From Salinimicrobium sp035607535 (GTDB taxonomy: Bacteria; Bacteroidota; Bacteroidia; Flavobacteriales; Flavobacteriaceae), in the NCBI RefSeq assembly GCF_035607535.1, contig NZ_JAYDZX010000006.1, positions 62,001-126,000 on the forward strand: a DNA stretch of 64,000 bases, written 5' to 3'. Shown here one piece after another: positions 7,471-15,180 of the stretch. Below the pieces are notes generated by a model. That model searched no databases, was not told where the DNA came from, and saw only the letters and a list, made by a program, of their open reading frames with translations. Made by a program: the position numbers and the translations under genes. Position 1 is the first letter of the stretch. The number at the start of each line of letters is the position of its first letter.

Positions 7471-8865
7471 ATGTATAAATTAAACACCACCTATAAAAAA
7501 CTCCTCGCCGATACCTTTACCCCGGTGAGTTTATACCTTCGGTTGCGCGATATATTTCCTAATAGCCTCCTGTTGGAAAGTAGTGATTATCACGGCAACG
7601 AAAACAGCTTCTCTTATATTTGTTGTAACCCCATTGCAGAGGTCAAGGTTGAAAAAGGGAATTTCCATCAGTCTTTTCCAGATGGAACTTCTACGAAGAC
7701 AGCCATAACAGGTGAATTCGATGTTCCTTCGGCCATTCATGAATTCTCCCAAAAATTCAGCACTACAGGTCCCGATTTTAATTTTATCAATGAAGGACTT
7801 TTTGGTTATATCGCTTATGATGGGGTGCAATATTTTGAAAAACTCAACCTCAGCAAGAAAAAAGAGGATCTGGAGATCCCGGAGATCAGCTATGCAGTTT
7901 ATCAAAATATCATAGCTATAAATCACTTCAACAACGAAGCATATATTTTTGATCACAGTTATTCTAATAAGAATAATCTTGAGCAGATAGAACAGCTTCT
8001 TAAAGTGAAGAATTTTGCTTCCTACTCTTTTTCTGCCGAAGGAGAGCCTGCCTCAAATGAGACAGATGAAGGATACAGACAAATGGTACTTAAAGGCAAA
8101 GAGCACTGTCACCGTGGAGATGTGTTTCAACTGGTTCTTTCCCGAAGGTTTTCGCAGGGTTTTAAAGGAGATGAATTTAATGTCTACCGCGCACTTAGGA
8201 ATGTAAACCCCTCCCCTTATCTCTTCTATTTTGACTACGGAAGCTTTAAGATCTTCGGAAGTTCGCCTGAAGCCCAGCTGGTCGTAAAAGAAGGTAAAGC
8301 TGAAATTCACCCCATCGCCGGAACTTTTAAACGTACCGGAAATGATGAACAGGATGCTGCCAGCGCCAAAGTACTTGCAGCCGATGAAAAGGAAAATTCA
8401 GAACATGTTATGCTGGTCGATCTCGCCCGAAATGACTTGAGCCGTAGCAGCAAAGAGGTGAAGGTTGAAAATTATAAAGAGATCCAATATTTCTCTCACG
8501 TGATCCACCTGGTGAGCAAAGTAACAGGGATCAAAAATGAAGAAGTGAGCACCATGAAAATGGTAGCCGATACCTTCCCGGCAGGAACTTTAAGTGGTGC
8601 CCCTAAACACAAGGCCATGCAACTCATCGAACAATATGAGAATGTAAATCGTGACTTCTATGGTGGTGCGATTGGATTCATGGACTTCAAAGGAAACTTC
8701 AATCATGCTATAATTATAAGATCCTTCCTCAGTAAAAACCACCGACTATATTGTCAGGCCGGTGCCGGAATAGTCTCAGGATCCACTCCCGAAGGCGAAC
8801 TGCAGGAAGTTTACAATAAAATTGGAGCTCTGAGAAAAGCATTGGAACTGGCGGAAGAGATTTAA
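7471..8865 (+). CDS. trpE: Anthranilate synthase component I
   Basis: The chorismate-binding subunit (464 residues), which with TrpG converts chorismate and glutamine (ammonia) to anthranilate, the first committed step of tryptophan synthesis. The N-terminal domain carries the tryptophan feedback motif LLES at residues 34-37. The C-terminal chorismate-binding domain shows 'PSPYLFYFDYG', 'GSSPEAQLVV', 'HPIAGTFKRT', 'ENSEHVMLVDLARNDL' and 'GAGIVSGSTPEGE'. It is the first structural gene, 32 bases after the attenuator U-tract. Length and motifs distinguish it from PabB, and the neighbouring trp genes confirm the role. Confidence 0.97.
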   Translation: MYKLNTTYKKLLADTFTPVSLYLRLRDIFPNSLLLESSDYHGNENSFSYICCNPIAEVKVEKGNFHQSFPDGTSTKTAITGEFDVPSAIHEFSQKFSTTGPDFNFINEGLFGYIAYDGVQYFEKLNLSKKKEDLEIPEISYAVYQNIIAINHFNNEAYIFDHSYSNKNNLEQIEQLLKVKNFASYSFSAEGEPASNETDEGYRQMVLKGKEHCHRGDVFQLVLSRRFSQGFKGDEFNVYRALRNVNPSPYLFYFDYGSFKIFGSSPEAQLVVKEGKAEIHPIAGTFKRTGNDEQDAASAKVLAADEKENSEHVMLVDLARNDLSRSSKEVKVENYKEIQYFSHVIHLVSKVTGIKNEEVSTMKMVADTFPAGTLSGAPKHKAMQLIEQYENVNRDFYGGAIGFMDFKGNFNHAIIIRSFLSKNHRLYCQAGAGIVSGSTPEGELQEVYNKIGALRKALELAEEI

Positions 8866-8872
8866 CCATCCC

Positions 8873-8908
8873 GTCCGCTTTAGCGGACACCCTTCTTAGA
8901 AAGGAGGG
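8873..8908 (+). other. Two adjacent hairpins between trpE and trpG
   Basis: GTCCGC-TTTA-GCGGAC (8873-8888) is a perfect 6-bp hairpin. CCCTTCT / AGGAGGG (8890-8908) is a 7-bp stem with one G-U pair. The right arm of the second stem holds a purine-rich AAAGGAGGGG run 16 bases before the trpG ATG, so the structure could hide that site. Neither has a U-tract. They may set processing or the relative yield of the two subunits; this is inference. Confidence 0.5.
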
Positions 8909-8924
8909 GAATAAAAAAGCAACA

Positions 8925-9605
8925 ATGAAAAATAACCTGGAAAATAAAAATAACACCCACTTACCCGGAGAGGGCCAGAGAGCAGCGAGACCAACTGTTC
9001 TTGTAATCGACAACTACGATTCTTTTGTATATAACCTGGTTCACTACCTGGAGGAACTGGATTGTAAGGTAACCGTTCGCCGGAATGATGAAATTGACCT
9101 CGAAGAAATTGAGAAGTATGATAAGATCCTGCTCTCGCCGGGACCGGGAATTCCCGATGAAGCCGGACTTTTAAAACAGGTAATTTCCCGATATGCCTCC
9201 AAAAAGAGCATTTTTGGAGTGTGTTTGGGACAGCAGGCGATCGGCGAGGTCTTTGGCGGAAAACTTATTAACCTTCAGGAAGTGCATCACGGCGTGTCTT
9301 CAAAGATAAAATTATGTGTGACAGATGAATTCCTGTATGACCAGCTCAACAACGAACTTGAAGTAGGTCGCTACCACTCCTGGGTGGTTGACACAGCCCT
9401 GCCCGATTGCCTTGAGGCAACTTCCTACGATGAAAACGGGCAGATCATGTCTCTGCGCCATAGGGATTTTGATGTGCGGGGAGTTCAGTTTCACCCCGAG
9501 TCGGTCTTGACGCCACAGGGAAAAAAGATGATCGCTAACTGGGTCAATAGTCCGGTTAAAGCAGCAAAACAGGATAAAAATGATCAACAACCGGAAAAAA
9601 TATAA
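8925..9605 (+). CDS. trpG: Anthranilate synthase component II (glutamine amidotransferase)
   Basis: The class I glutamine amidotransferase that supplies ammonia to TrpE. In its 226 residues the catalytic triad is Cys100 in 'GVCLGQQ', His190 and Glu192 in 'VQFHPES'; the oxyanion motif 'LLSPGPGIP' is near residue 70. The domain proper starts at 'TVLVIDNYDSF' near residue 24, so the first 23 residues (Asn/Lys-rich) are an extension compared with typical TrpG. No internal ATG offers a shorter start. It lies 59 bases after trpE and its end almost touches trpD. It could also serve a PabB if one is encoded elsewhere. Confidence 0.95.
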   Translation: MKNNLENKNNTHLPGEGQRAARPTVLVIDNYDSFVYNLVHYLEELDCKVTVRRNDEIDLEEIEKYDKILLSPGPGIPDEAGLLKQVISRYASKKSIFGVCLGQQAIGEVFGGKLINLQEVHHGVSSKIKLCVTDEFLYDQLNNELEVGRYHSWVVDTALPDCLEATSYDENGQIMSLRHRDFDVRGVQFHPESVLTPQGKKMIANWVNSPVKAAKQDKNDQQPEKI

Positions 9606-9609
9606 CAGC

Positions 9610-10599
9610 ATGAAAGAAATCTTGAACAGGTTGATCAATCACGAAACCATTACAAAAGAGGAAGCCAGGGGTGTGCTGGTCGATATTTCGGCCGGAAAAT
9701 TTAATGAAAGTCAGATTGCCGCTTTCTTAACCGTCTACATGATGCGGAGCATTACTCTTCAGGAACTGGAAGGTTTTCGGGATGCACTTTTGGAAATGTG
9801 TCTATCTACAGATCTTGCTCAATATGATCCTATTGATCTCTGCGGAACGGGGGGTGATGGCAAGGACACTTTTAATATCTCCACACTCGCCTCCTTTGTT
9901 ACGGCCGGCGCCGGAGTAAAAGTCGCCAAGCACGGTAACTACGGCGTGTCTTCAAGCTGTGGCAGCTCCAACGTCATGGAGCACCTGGGAATAAAGTTCA
10001 GCAATGAGCAGGATTTTCTTGAACGGAGTATGGAAGAAGCCGGAATTTGCTTTCTGCATGCCGCCCTGTTCCACCCGGCCATGAAAAATGTGGCGCCAAT
10101 CAGGAAAAACCTGGGAGTAAAGACCTTTTTCAATATGTTGGGACCAATGGTAAATCCGGCTTTCCCGAAGAATCAGGTGGTAGGTGTTTACAGTCTGGAG
10201 CTTGCGAGAATGTATGCTTATCTTTACCAGAAAACAGATAAGAATTTCACCATTTTACACGCCTTAGATGGCTATGACGAAATTTCCCTTACCGGGAACA
10301 CCAAAATGATCACCAACAACGCCGAAGCTATGCTGCGCCCGGCCGACCTGCAACTGGAAACAATCAAAGCTTCTCAAATCGCGGGTGGGGATTCAATAGG
10401 ATCGGCTGCAGAGATCTTTATGAACGTCCTGAGTAACAAAGGAGCGGCAGCCCAGGAGAACGTTGTTTGTGCAAATGCAGCGGTAGCAATAAATACAGCG
10501 AAAAATACAGGTCTTGAAAATGCCTTTTTGGAGGCTAAGGAAAGTCTGCGGTCGGGTCGCGCTTTAAATGCACTTAAGAAATTGCAGCAATTAAATTAG
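9610..10599 (+). CDS. trpD: Anthranilate phosphoribosyltransferase
   Basis: Transfers phosphoribose from PRPP to anthranilate. The 329-residue protein shows the family PRPP-binding loop 'CGTGGDGKDTFNIST' near residue 80, the 'KHGNYGVSSSCGSSNVME' segment and the 'RKNLGVKTFFNMLGP' motif. The start at 'MKEILNRLIN' gives the usual length; an ATG ten codons upstream lies inside trpG and would add a non-conserved stretch. The gene begins 4 bases after the trpG stop, which suggests coupled translation. Confidence 0.96.
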   Translation: MKEILNRLINHETITKEEARGVLVDISAGKFNESQIAAFLTVYMMRSITLQELEGFRDALLEMCLSTDLAQYDPIDLCGTGGDGKDTFNISTLASFVTAGAGVKVAKHGNYGVSSSCGSSNVMEHLGIKFSNEQDFLERSMEEAGICFLHAALFHPAMKNVAPIRKNLGVKTFFNMLGPMVNPAFPKNQVVGVYSLELARMYAYLYQKTDKNFTILHALDGYDEISLTGNTKMITNNAEAMLRPADLQLETIKASQIAGGDSIGSAAEIFMNVLSNKGAAAQENVVCANAAVAINTAKNTGLENAFLEAKESLRSGRALNALKKLQQLN

Positions 10600-10607
10600 G
10601 AAGAACA

Positions 10608-11399
10608 ATGAACATACTGGAAAAAATAGCAGCAAGAAAAAGAGAAGAAGTAGCCTTCTTAAAAGAAGAAGTCCCTGCCGAATCCCTGCAACTCCTCCCT
10701 CACTTCCACCGAAAATGTTTTAGTCTTAAAGAGAACCTTCAAAAATCCGCTACAGGAATTATAGCCGAGTTCAAACGCCGCTCCCCGTCCCATCCCGAGA
10801 TCAACCTTGGAGCCGATGTTCCCACAGTAACAAAAGGCTATGAAAATGCAGGTGCATCGGGATTATCTGTGCTAACAGATGAGGAATTCTTTGGAGGCAG
10901 CCTTGATGATCTCGCCATTGCCAGAGAAACTGTAAACCTGCCATTGCTTCGGAAGGATTTTATGATCGACGAATATCAGGTCATTGAAGCAAAAGCCATG
11001 GGTGCAGATGTGATCCTATTAATCGCAGCAATCCTGAAACCGGAAGAAATTCAGAAGTTGTCAAAAAAAGCGAAAGAGCTGGGGCTTGAAGTACTGCTCG
11101 AGGTTCATAATGAAGAGGAGCTAAAAAATGCCATTTTTGACACCGTAGATATGATTGGAGTAAATAACCGGAATCTGAAAACTTTTGAGGTAAGCCTTCA
11201 AACAAGTAAAGATTTGGCCGCAAAAATTCCCGATCAATTTGTAAAGATCTCCGAAAGCGGGATTAGCGACACTGCGTCGATCCTGCAGCTTCAAAAAAGC
11301 GGATTTAAGGGCTTTCTCATTGGAGGGAATTTTATGAAGACAGAAGACCCCGGAAAAAGTGCTTCAGAATTTATCCTGGAACTAAAAACCAAAGCCTAA
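10608..11399 (+). CDS. trpC: Indole-3-glycerol phosphate synthase
   Basis: Closes the indole ring, turning carboxyphenylaminodeoxyribulose phosphate into indole-glycerol phosphate. A single (beta/alpha)8 barrel of 263 residues, with the conserved 'IAEFKRRSPSHPEINL' near residue 47, 'LLRKDFMIDEYQ' near 110 and 'IGVNNRNLKTFEV' near 183. Not fused to TrpF, unlike the enterobacterial enzyme. It starts 8 bases after trpD and its stop codon overlaps the trpF ATG by one base. A copy of the dispersed palindrome lies within the coding sequence. Confidence 0.96.
   Translation: MNILEKIAARKREEVAFLKEEVPAESLQLLPHFHRKCFSLKENLQKSATGIIAEFKRRSPSHPEINLGADVPTVTKGYENAGASGLSVLTDEEFFGGSLDDLAIARETVNLPLLRKDFMIDEYQVIEAKAMGADVILLIAAILKPEEIQKLSKKAKELGLEVLLEVHNEEELKNAIFDTVDMIGVNNRNLKTFEVSLQTSKDLAAKIPDQFVKISESGISDTASILQLQKSGFKGFLIGGNFMKTEDPGKSASEFILELKTKA
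11123..11139. repeat. Dispersed palindrome copy inside trpC
   Basis: AAAAAATGCCATTTTTG keeps the palindrome core (AAAAATGCCATTTTT) and is followed by ACACC, as at the copy upstream of pyruvate carboxylase. It is read in frame as Lys-Asn-Ala-Ile-Phe. This could be chance from a common peptide, so confidence is limited. Confidence 0.4.
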
Positions 11400-12055
11400 T
11401 GGACCTGAAACTAAAGATCTGCGGCATGCGGGAGCCGGAAAACATGAGCAGGATCGCCGTTTTAGAACCCGATTACCTGGGACTCATCTTTTTCGAAGGT
11501 TCCCCACGTAACGTGGCAGGTGAAATCTTTCAGGTGGATAAAAACATCAGGCGTACAGGGGTTTTTGTAAATGCTTCCGAAGAAGAGATCCTGAAAAGAA
11601 TTGAACATTATGAGCTTTCTGCAATTCAGTTGCATGGAGAGGAGAGTCCGGAATTTTGTAGAAGTCTTAGAAAGAAAATGTCAGAAGAAATTGAATTGAT
11701 CAAGGTGTTTGGGATCAAGGAAGAATTTGATTTTGACCAACTTAAGCCCTACGAAGGGGTGGTAGATTACTTCCTTTTTGACACAAAGGGAAAGAGCAAA
11801 GGTGGGAACGGGATCATATTCAACTGGAAAGTTCTGGAAAACTACCCTTCCACTACTCCGTTTTTTCTGAGTGGTGGGATAGGCCCCGGAAATGAAGCTG
11901 CTATAAAGGAACTCTATCTTACCTTCCAAAAAAGGCAAAAAGAAGACCTGTTTTACGGGATCGATGTGAATAGTAAATTTGAAACTGCCCCGGCAGTTAA
12001 AGACGCTGAAGCTTTAAAAATATTTAAAGATCGGCTTTATAATCAACAAATATGA
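11399..12055 (+). CDS. trpF: Phosphoribosylanthranilate isomerase
   Basis: Catalyses the Amadori rearrangement between the TrpD and TrpC steps. The 218-residue TIM barrel shows 'LKICGMREPENM' with the catalytic Cys at the N-terminus, 'LGLIFFEGSPRNV', 'AIQLHGEES' and the partner Asp in 'YFLFDTKG', then 'FFLSGGIGP' for phosphate binding. It overlaps trpC by one base (TAATG) and trpB by four (ATGA), so translation is probably coupled. Confidence 0.95.
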   Translation: MDLKLKICGMREPENMSRIAVLEPDYLGLIFFEGSPRNVAGEIFQVDKNIRRTGVFVNASEEEILKRIEHYELSAIQLHGEESPEFCRSLRKKMSEEIELIKVFGIKEEFDFDQLKPYEGVVDYFLFDTKGKSKGGNGIIFNWKVLENYPSTTPFFLSGGIGPGNEAAIKELYLTFQKRQKEDLFYGIDVNSKFETAPAVKDAEALKIFKDRLYNQQI

Positions 12056-13233
12056 CTTATCAAGTAGACGAAAAAGGATACTACGGGGATTTTGGCGGTG
12101 CCTTTATTCCTGAAATGTTATACCCCAACGTGGAAGAACTTCGCTCCCGCTATCTCCAGATCATGCAGGAGGAAAGTTTTCAAAAAGAATTCCGTCAACT
12201 GCTGAAGGATTATGTGGGGCGGCCAACTCCGTTATACTTCGCCGAAAGATTCAGCGAGAAATTTGGTACGAAAGTGTACCTGAAACGGGAGGATCTTTGC
12301 CACACTGGAGCACATAAAGTCAACAATACCATAGGGCAGATCCTCATGGCGAAGCGCCTGGGCAAAAACAGAATTATTGCCGAAACCGGGGCAGGACAAC
12401 ACGGCGTTGCTACTGCAACTGTTTGTGCCTTAATGGGGCTGGAGTGCATAGTTTACATGGGGGAAATCGACATTAAAAGGCAGGCGCCAAACGTCGCCCG
12501 TATGAAGATGTTGGGAGCTTCGGTGGTGCCGGCAACATCTGGCAGCCGCACTTTAAAAGACGCCACGAACGAAGCTATCCGTGATTGGATCAATAATCCC
12601 GTGGATACGCACTACATCATTGGCTCTGTGGTGGGACCACATCCCTATCCCGATATGGTAGCCCGTTTCCAGAGTGTAATTTCTGAAGAGGTAAAAAAGC
12701 AGCTTCAGGAAAAAGAAGGCCGGGAGGCACCCGATCATGTAGTTGCCTGCGTTGGCGGGGGTAGTAATGCCGCCGGAATCTACTACCACTATCTCGACAA
12801 TGAAAAGGTGAATATCATAGCTGTAGAGGCTGCCGGAGAAGGAATCCTTACCGGAAAGAGCGCCGCTACCTCTGCACTTGGGAAGGAAGGAATTATCCAT
12901 GGTAGCAAGACCCTATTAATGCAAACTGAAGACGGACAGATCACGGAACCTTACTCCATTTCTGCCGGACTCGATTATCCGGGGGTGGGACCTATGCACG
13001 CGAATCTCTTTAGGACCGGGCGCGGAGAGTTTATTTCGGTCACCGACCAGGAAGCCATGGCGGCCGGTTTACAGCTTTGCAAGCTCGAAGGCATTATTCC
13101 GGCTATAGAAACAGCACACGCTTTAGCCATTTTTGAGAAGCGGAAATTTGAGAAAGATGAAGTGGTGGTGGTGAATCTATCGGGTAGAGGAGACAAGGAC
13201 CTCAACACTTATATAGAACATTTTAATTTGTAA
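12052..13233 (+). CDS. trpB: Tryptophan synthase beta subunit
   Basis: The PLP enzyme (393 residues) that joins indole and serine to make tryptophan. The PLP lysine is Lys89 in 'HTGAHKVNNTIGQ'. The Gly-rich phosphate-binding loop 'CVGGGSNAAG' and the 'GRGDKDLNTY' ending are typical of TrpB type 1, which works with TrpA through an indole tunnel. The start overlaps the trpF stop by four bases. A 33-base inverted repeat separates it from trpA. Confidence 0.97.
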   Translation: MTYQVDEKGYYGDFGGAFIPEMLYPNVEELRSRYLQIMQEESFQKEFRQLLKDYVGRPTPLYFAERFSEKFGTKVYLKREDLCHTGAHKVNNTIGQILMAKRLGKNRIIAETGAGQHGVATATVCALMGLECIVYMGEIDIKRQAPNVARMKMLGASVVPATSGSRTLKDATNEAIRDWINNPVDTHYIIGSVVGPHPYPDMVARFQSVISEEVKKQLQEKEGREAPDHVVACVGGGSNAAGIYYHYLDNEKVNIIAVEAAGEGILTGKSAATSALGKEGIIHGSKTLLMQTEDGQITEPYSISAGLDYPGVGPMHANLFRTGRGEFISVTDQEAMAAGLQLCKLEGIIPAIETAHALAIFEKRKFEKDEVVVVNLSGRGDKDLNTYIEHFNL

Positions 13234-13244
13234 AGAATAAATTC

Positions 13245-13277
13245 AGACCTCGCAGGTTTTGGAAACCTTTGAGGTCT
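13245..13277 (+). repeat. Inverted repeat between trpB and trpA
   Basis: AGACCTCGCAGGTTT and AAACCTTTGAGGTCT form a 15-base stem with a small central mismatch and loop TGG. Similar GACCT...AGGTC palindromes are, as far as I recall, common between genes in Flavobacteriia. It is followed by TTTTCTC, so partial termination inside the operon is possible. Confidence 0.7.
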
Positions 13278-13290
13278 TTTCTCATAAGAT

Positions 13291-14058
13291 ATGAACAGAA
13301 TCAAAGAAAAACTTCAGGAAAATCCTTCAAAAAAGCTGCTTTCCATCTATTTTACTGCGGGCTACCCTGAACCTGAAGATACGGTCACTATTTTAAAGGA
13401 GCTTCAAGGCTCCGGCGTGGATATGGTGGAAATTGGCCTGCCCTTTAGCGATCCCCTCGCAGACGGGCCGGTGATCCAAAGAAGTTCGGAAGCTGCTTTG
13501 AAGAACGGAATGACCACCAATAAACTTTTTTCACAGCTGGAGAACATCAGGGAGAGCATTGATATTCCGTTGTTGATCATGGGATATTTTAATCCGATAC
13601 TTCAGCACGGTGTAGAGAAGTTTTGTCGCAAGTGCAGCGAGATCGGAATTGACGGACTCATAGTCCCCGATCTTCCACTGGAAGAATATGAACTTCAGTA
13701 TAAAGAGATATTCCAGCAGTATGACCTGCTTCCGGTGTTCCTTATCACTCCCCAAACTTCCGAAGCAAGAATTAGAGAGATCGATAGAGCTTCCGAAGGA
13801 TTCATTTACATGGTGAGCACTGCTGCAGTTACAGGAGGCACGAAAGGCTTTGGCGACGAGCAAAAGGAATATTTTACAAGAGTGTCAAAAATGGGTTTAA
13901 AGAACCCACTTATTGTTGGCTTCGGAATTAAAGATGCAACGAGCTTTGAGCAGGCTACAGAAGTAACTAATGGAGCTATTATTGGAAGTGCTTTCATCAA
14001 AAAACTTACTGATAGCGGCAGCTCGGGGATAACCGATTTTATAAATTCCATAAGATAA
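13291..14058 (+). CDS. trpA: Tryptophan synthase alpha subunit
   Basis: Cleaves indole-glycerol phosphate to indole and glyceraldehyde-3-phosphate for TrpB. The 255-residue barrel has the catalytic residues Glu47 ('MVEIGLPFSDP') and Asp58 ('ADGPVIQ'), and the phosphate-binding motif 'GFGIKDA' near residue 210. It is the last gene of the trp operon. The gap of 57 bases to trpB contains an inverted repeat, unlike the other, tight junctions. Confidence 0.96.
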   Translation: MNRIKEKLQENPSKKLLSIYFTAGYPEPEDTVTILKELQGSGVDMVEIGLPFSDPLADGPVIQRSSEAALKNGMTTNKLFSQLENIRESIDIPLLIMGYFNPILQHGVEKFCRKCSEIGIDGLIVPDLPLEEYELQYKEIFQQYDLLPVFLITPQTSEARIREIDRASEGFIYMVSTAAVTGGTKGFGDEQKEYFTRVSKMGLKNPLIVGFGIKDATSFEQATEVTNGAIIGSAFIKKLTDSGSSGITDFINSIR

Positions 14059-14139
14059 TTAACCTTCTTATTAACAAGGCCTTAATAGAGAAAACTTCTC
14101 ATTTTCCTTATCTTGAAATGAACTTAAAAAACGAAAGTT

Positions 14140-14286
14140 ATGGGACGAATTTCAGATAAACATGATAAAAGAAAAAGACGCAGTGATAACGATCCTTTAA
14201 GTGGTGAAATTGGAAACCGCGATATCAATACCAACGATTTTGATATTGAAGAAAGAACAATTAAGGATCAACAGAATAAAAAATAA
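14140..14286 (+). CDS. Small hydrophilic protein, 48 residues, unknown
   Basis: An ATG frame of 48 residues begins 'MGRISDKHDKRKRRSDND', is rich in Lys/Arg at the start and Asp/Glu/Asn later, and has no membrane segment. Its stop codon shares the last A with the ATG of the next small gene (TAATG), the same one-base overlap seen at trpC/trpF, which argues that both are translated. It sits 81 bases after trpA and could be on the same transcript. No function is recognised. Confidence 0.55.
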   Translation: MGRISDKHDKRKRRSDNDPLSGEIGNRDINTNDFDIEERTIKDQQNKK

Positions 14287-14420
14287 TGGAAAAAAGAGAG
14301 CCTAAAACCAAGAGCGGAAAATTGCCACTTAGTACTTTTGGTAAGCTGCGACCTCCAAGGAAAAGGTTTACCACTAAACCTCAACAAATAAAAGATTTGC
14401 TTGAAAAAGAATCCGTCTAA
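14286..14420 (+). CDS. Small basic protein, 44 residues, unknown
   Basis: A 44-residue basic frame, beginning 'MEKREPKTKSGKLPLSTF' and continuing 'GKLRPPRKRFTTKP', overlaps the preceding small gene by one base. It is highly charged, Pro/Lys/Arg-rich and probably soluble or nucleic-acid binding; that is a guess from composition. Its stop overlaps the 3' end of the convergent uracil-DNA-glycosylase-like gene by four bases. Confidence 0.5.
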   Translation: MEKREPKTKSGKLPLSTFGKLRPPRKRFTTKPQQIKDLLEKESV

Positions 14421-15088
14421 TCCTCAAGGAATTGACGGTATTGCAAGACCCTGAAATCAATTGTATTGAATTCAGGGTTTTGTTTTTTCAGGTGTTTATA
14501 AAGTTCCATACTTCCAATTGCCCTGTTTGCCGAACCGGAAGGTGCAGTAAGTGAAACGGTGTTAATTGAACGGCCGTCCAGCAGGAATTGATGCACCCGC
14601 GGCACATCATTGGAGATCACCTTGATCTTTATATCCTGCTCCTTTAACATCTTCCGGAAAAAGAATTCCGGTCCGTTTTTACTGTTTCCTCCCGTGAAAA
14701 GCAGCGTATTGATCTTTTTGTGCTTTCGCAAAATGCCTATAAGGTCACGCAGCTCTACGTGAAGCATTCCCAGATCGGAGGCATCAATTTTTTCCCTCCT
14801 GCAGCTTTCTACTGTATCACAGATCCCTATTCCTTTACTCGCCAAAAATTCCTGGCGTTCTTTAACCGCTTCGGGTGTATTTTCGAACTTTAGGTCCAGG
14901 TCAAAGATCCGGTCGATAATTTGCCAAAGCATGCCATCCCTGCTTCCATAACAGAAATCCACGTCTCCCTCTTTCAACTCCCTTGTCGTGAAGCGAGGGG
15001 GTGGCAAAGTGCCCACAATTAGTTTTGTGGCATTTTTGGGAATGAATGGGTCGTAAGGATGTTTATGGTAAAATAATTCCGGGTTCAA
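14417..15088 (-). CDS. Uracil-DNA glycosylase-like family protein
   Basis: A 223-residue protein resembling the UDG/MUG superfamily (PF03167). Supporting segments are an N-terminal 'LIVGTLPPPRFTTRE' in the place of the substrate-binding motif, the 'GMLWQIIDRIF' segment, 'GIGICDTVESC', 'LLFTGGNSKNG' and a C-terminal 'LTAPSGSANRAIG' in the place of the DNA-intercalation loop. It would remove uracil or mismatched thymine from DNA, but the catalytic Asp/Asn of the classical families is not obvious, so the activity is uncertain. The gene is alone on this strand, upstream of which lies low-complexity DNA. Confidence 0.65.
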   Translation of the reverse strand: MNPELFYHKHPYDPFIPKNATKLIVGTLPPPRFTTRELKEGDVDFCYGSRDGMLWQIIDRIFDLDLKFENTPEAVKERQEFLASKGIGICDTVESCRREKIDASDLGMLHVELRDLIGILRKHKKINTLLFTGGNSKNGPEFFFRKMLKEQDIKIKVISNDVPRVHQFLLDGRSINTVSLTAPSGSANRAIGSMELYKHLKKQNPEFNTIDFRVLQYRQFLED

Positions 15089-15089
15089 A

Positions 15090-15178
15090 ATTTAAAATTC
15101 AAGATTTAAAAATTCCAAATTCCAAGCGCCAAATTCCATCGTCTTGATTCCTGGCTCTTGATTCTTGTTTCTTTATAT
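15090..15178. repeat. Low-complexity intergenic repeat (ATTCCAAATTCC / CTTGATTCTTG type)
   Basis: The gap contains near-repeats of AAATTC/AAATTCCAA followed by CTTGATTCCTGGCTCTTGAT-like text. The second part is the reverse complement of the AGTCAAGAATCAAGAGG-like text at 24368-24393. No gene or promoter box was seen. Such degenerate runs are common between genes of this phylum and their role is unknown. Confidence 0.45.
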
Positions 15179-15180
15179 AA

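Noticed and set aside
9580..9609. Upstream start for trpD
   Set aside because: The ten extra codons overlap the end of trpG and are not expected in the family; the ATG at 9610 gives the usual length.
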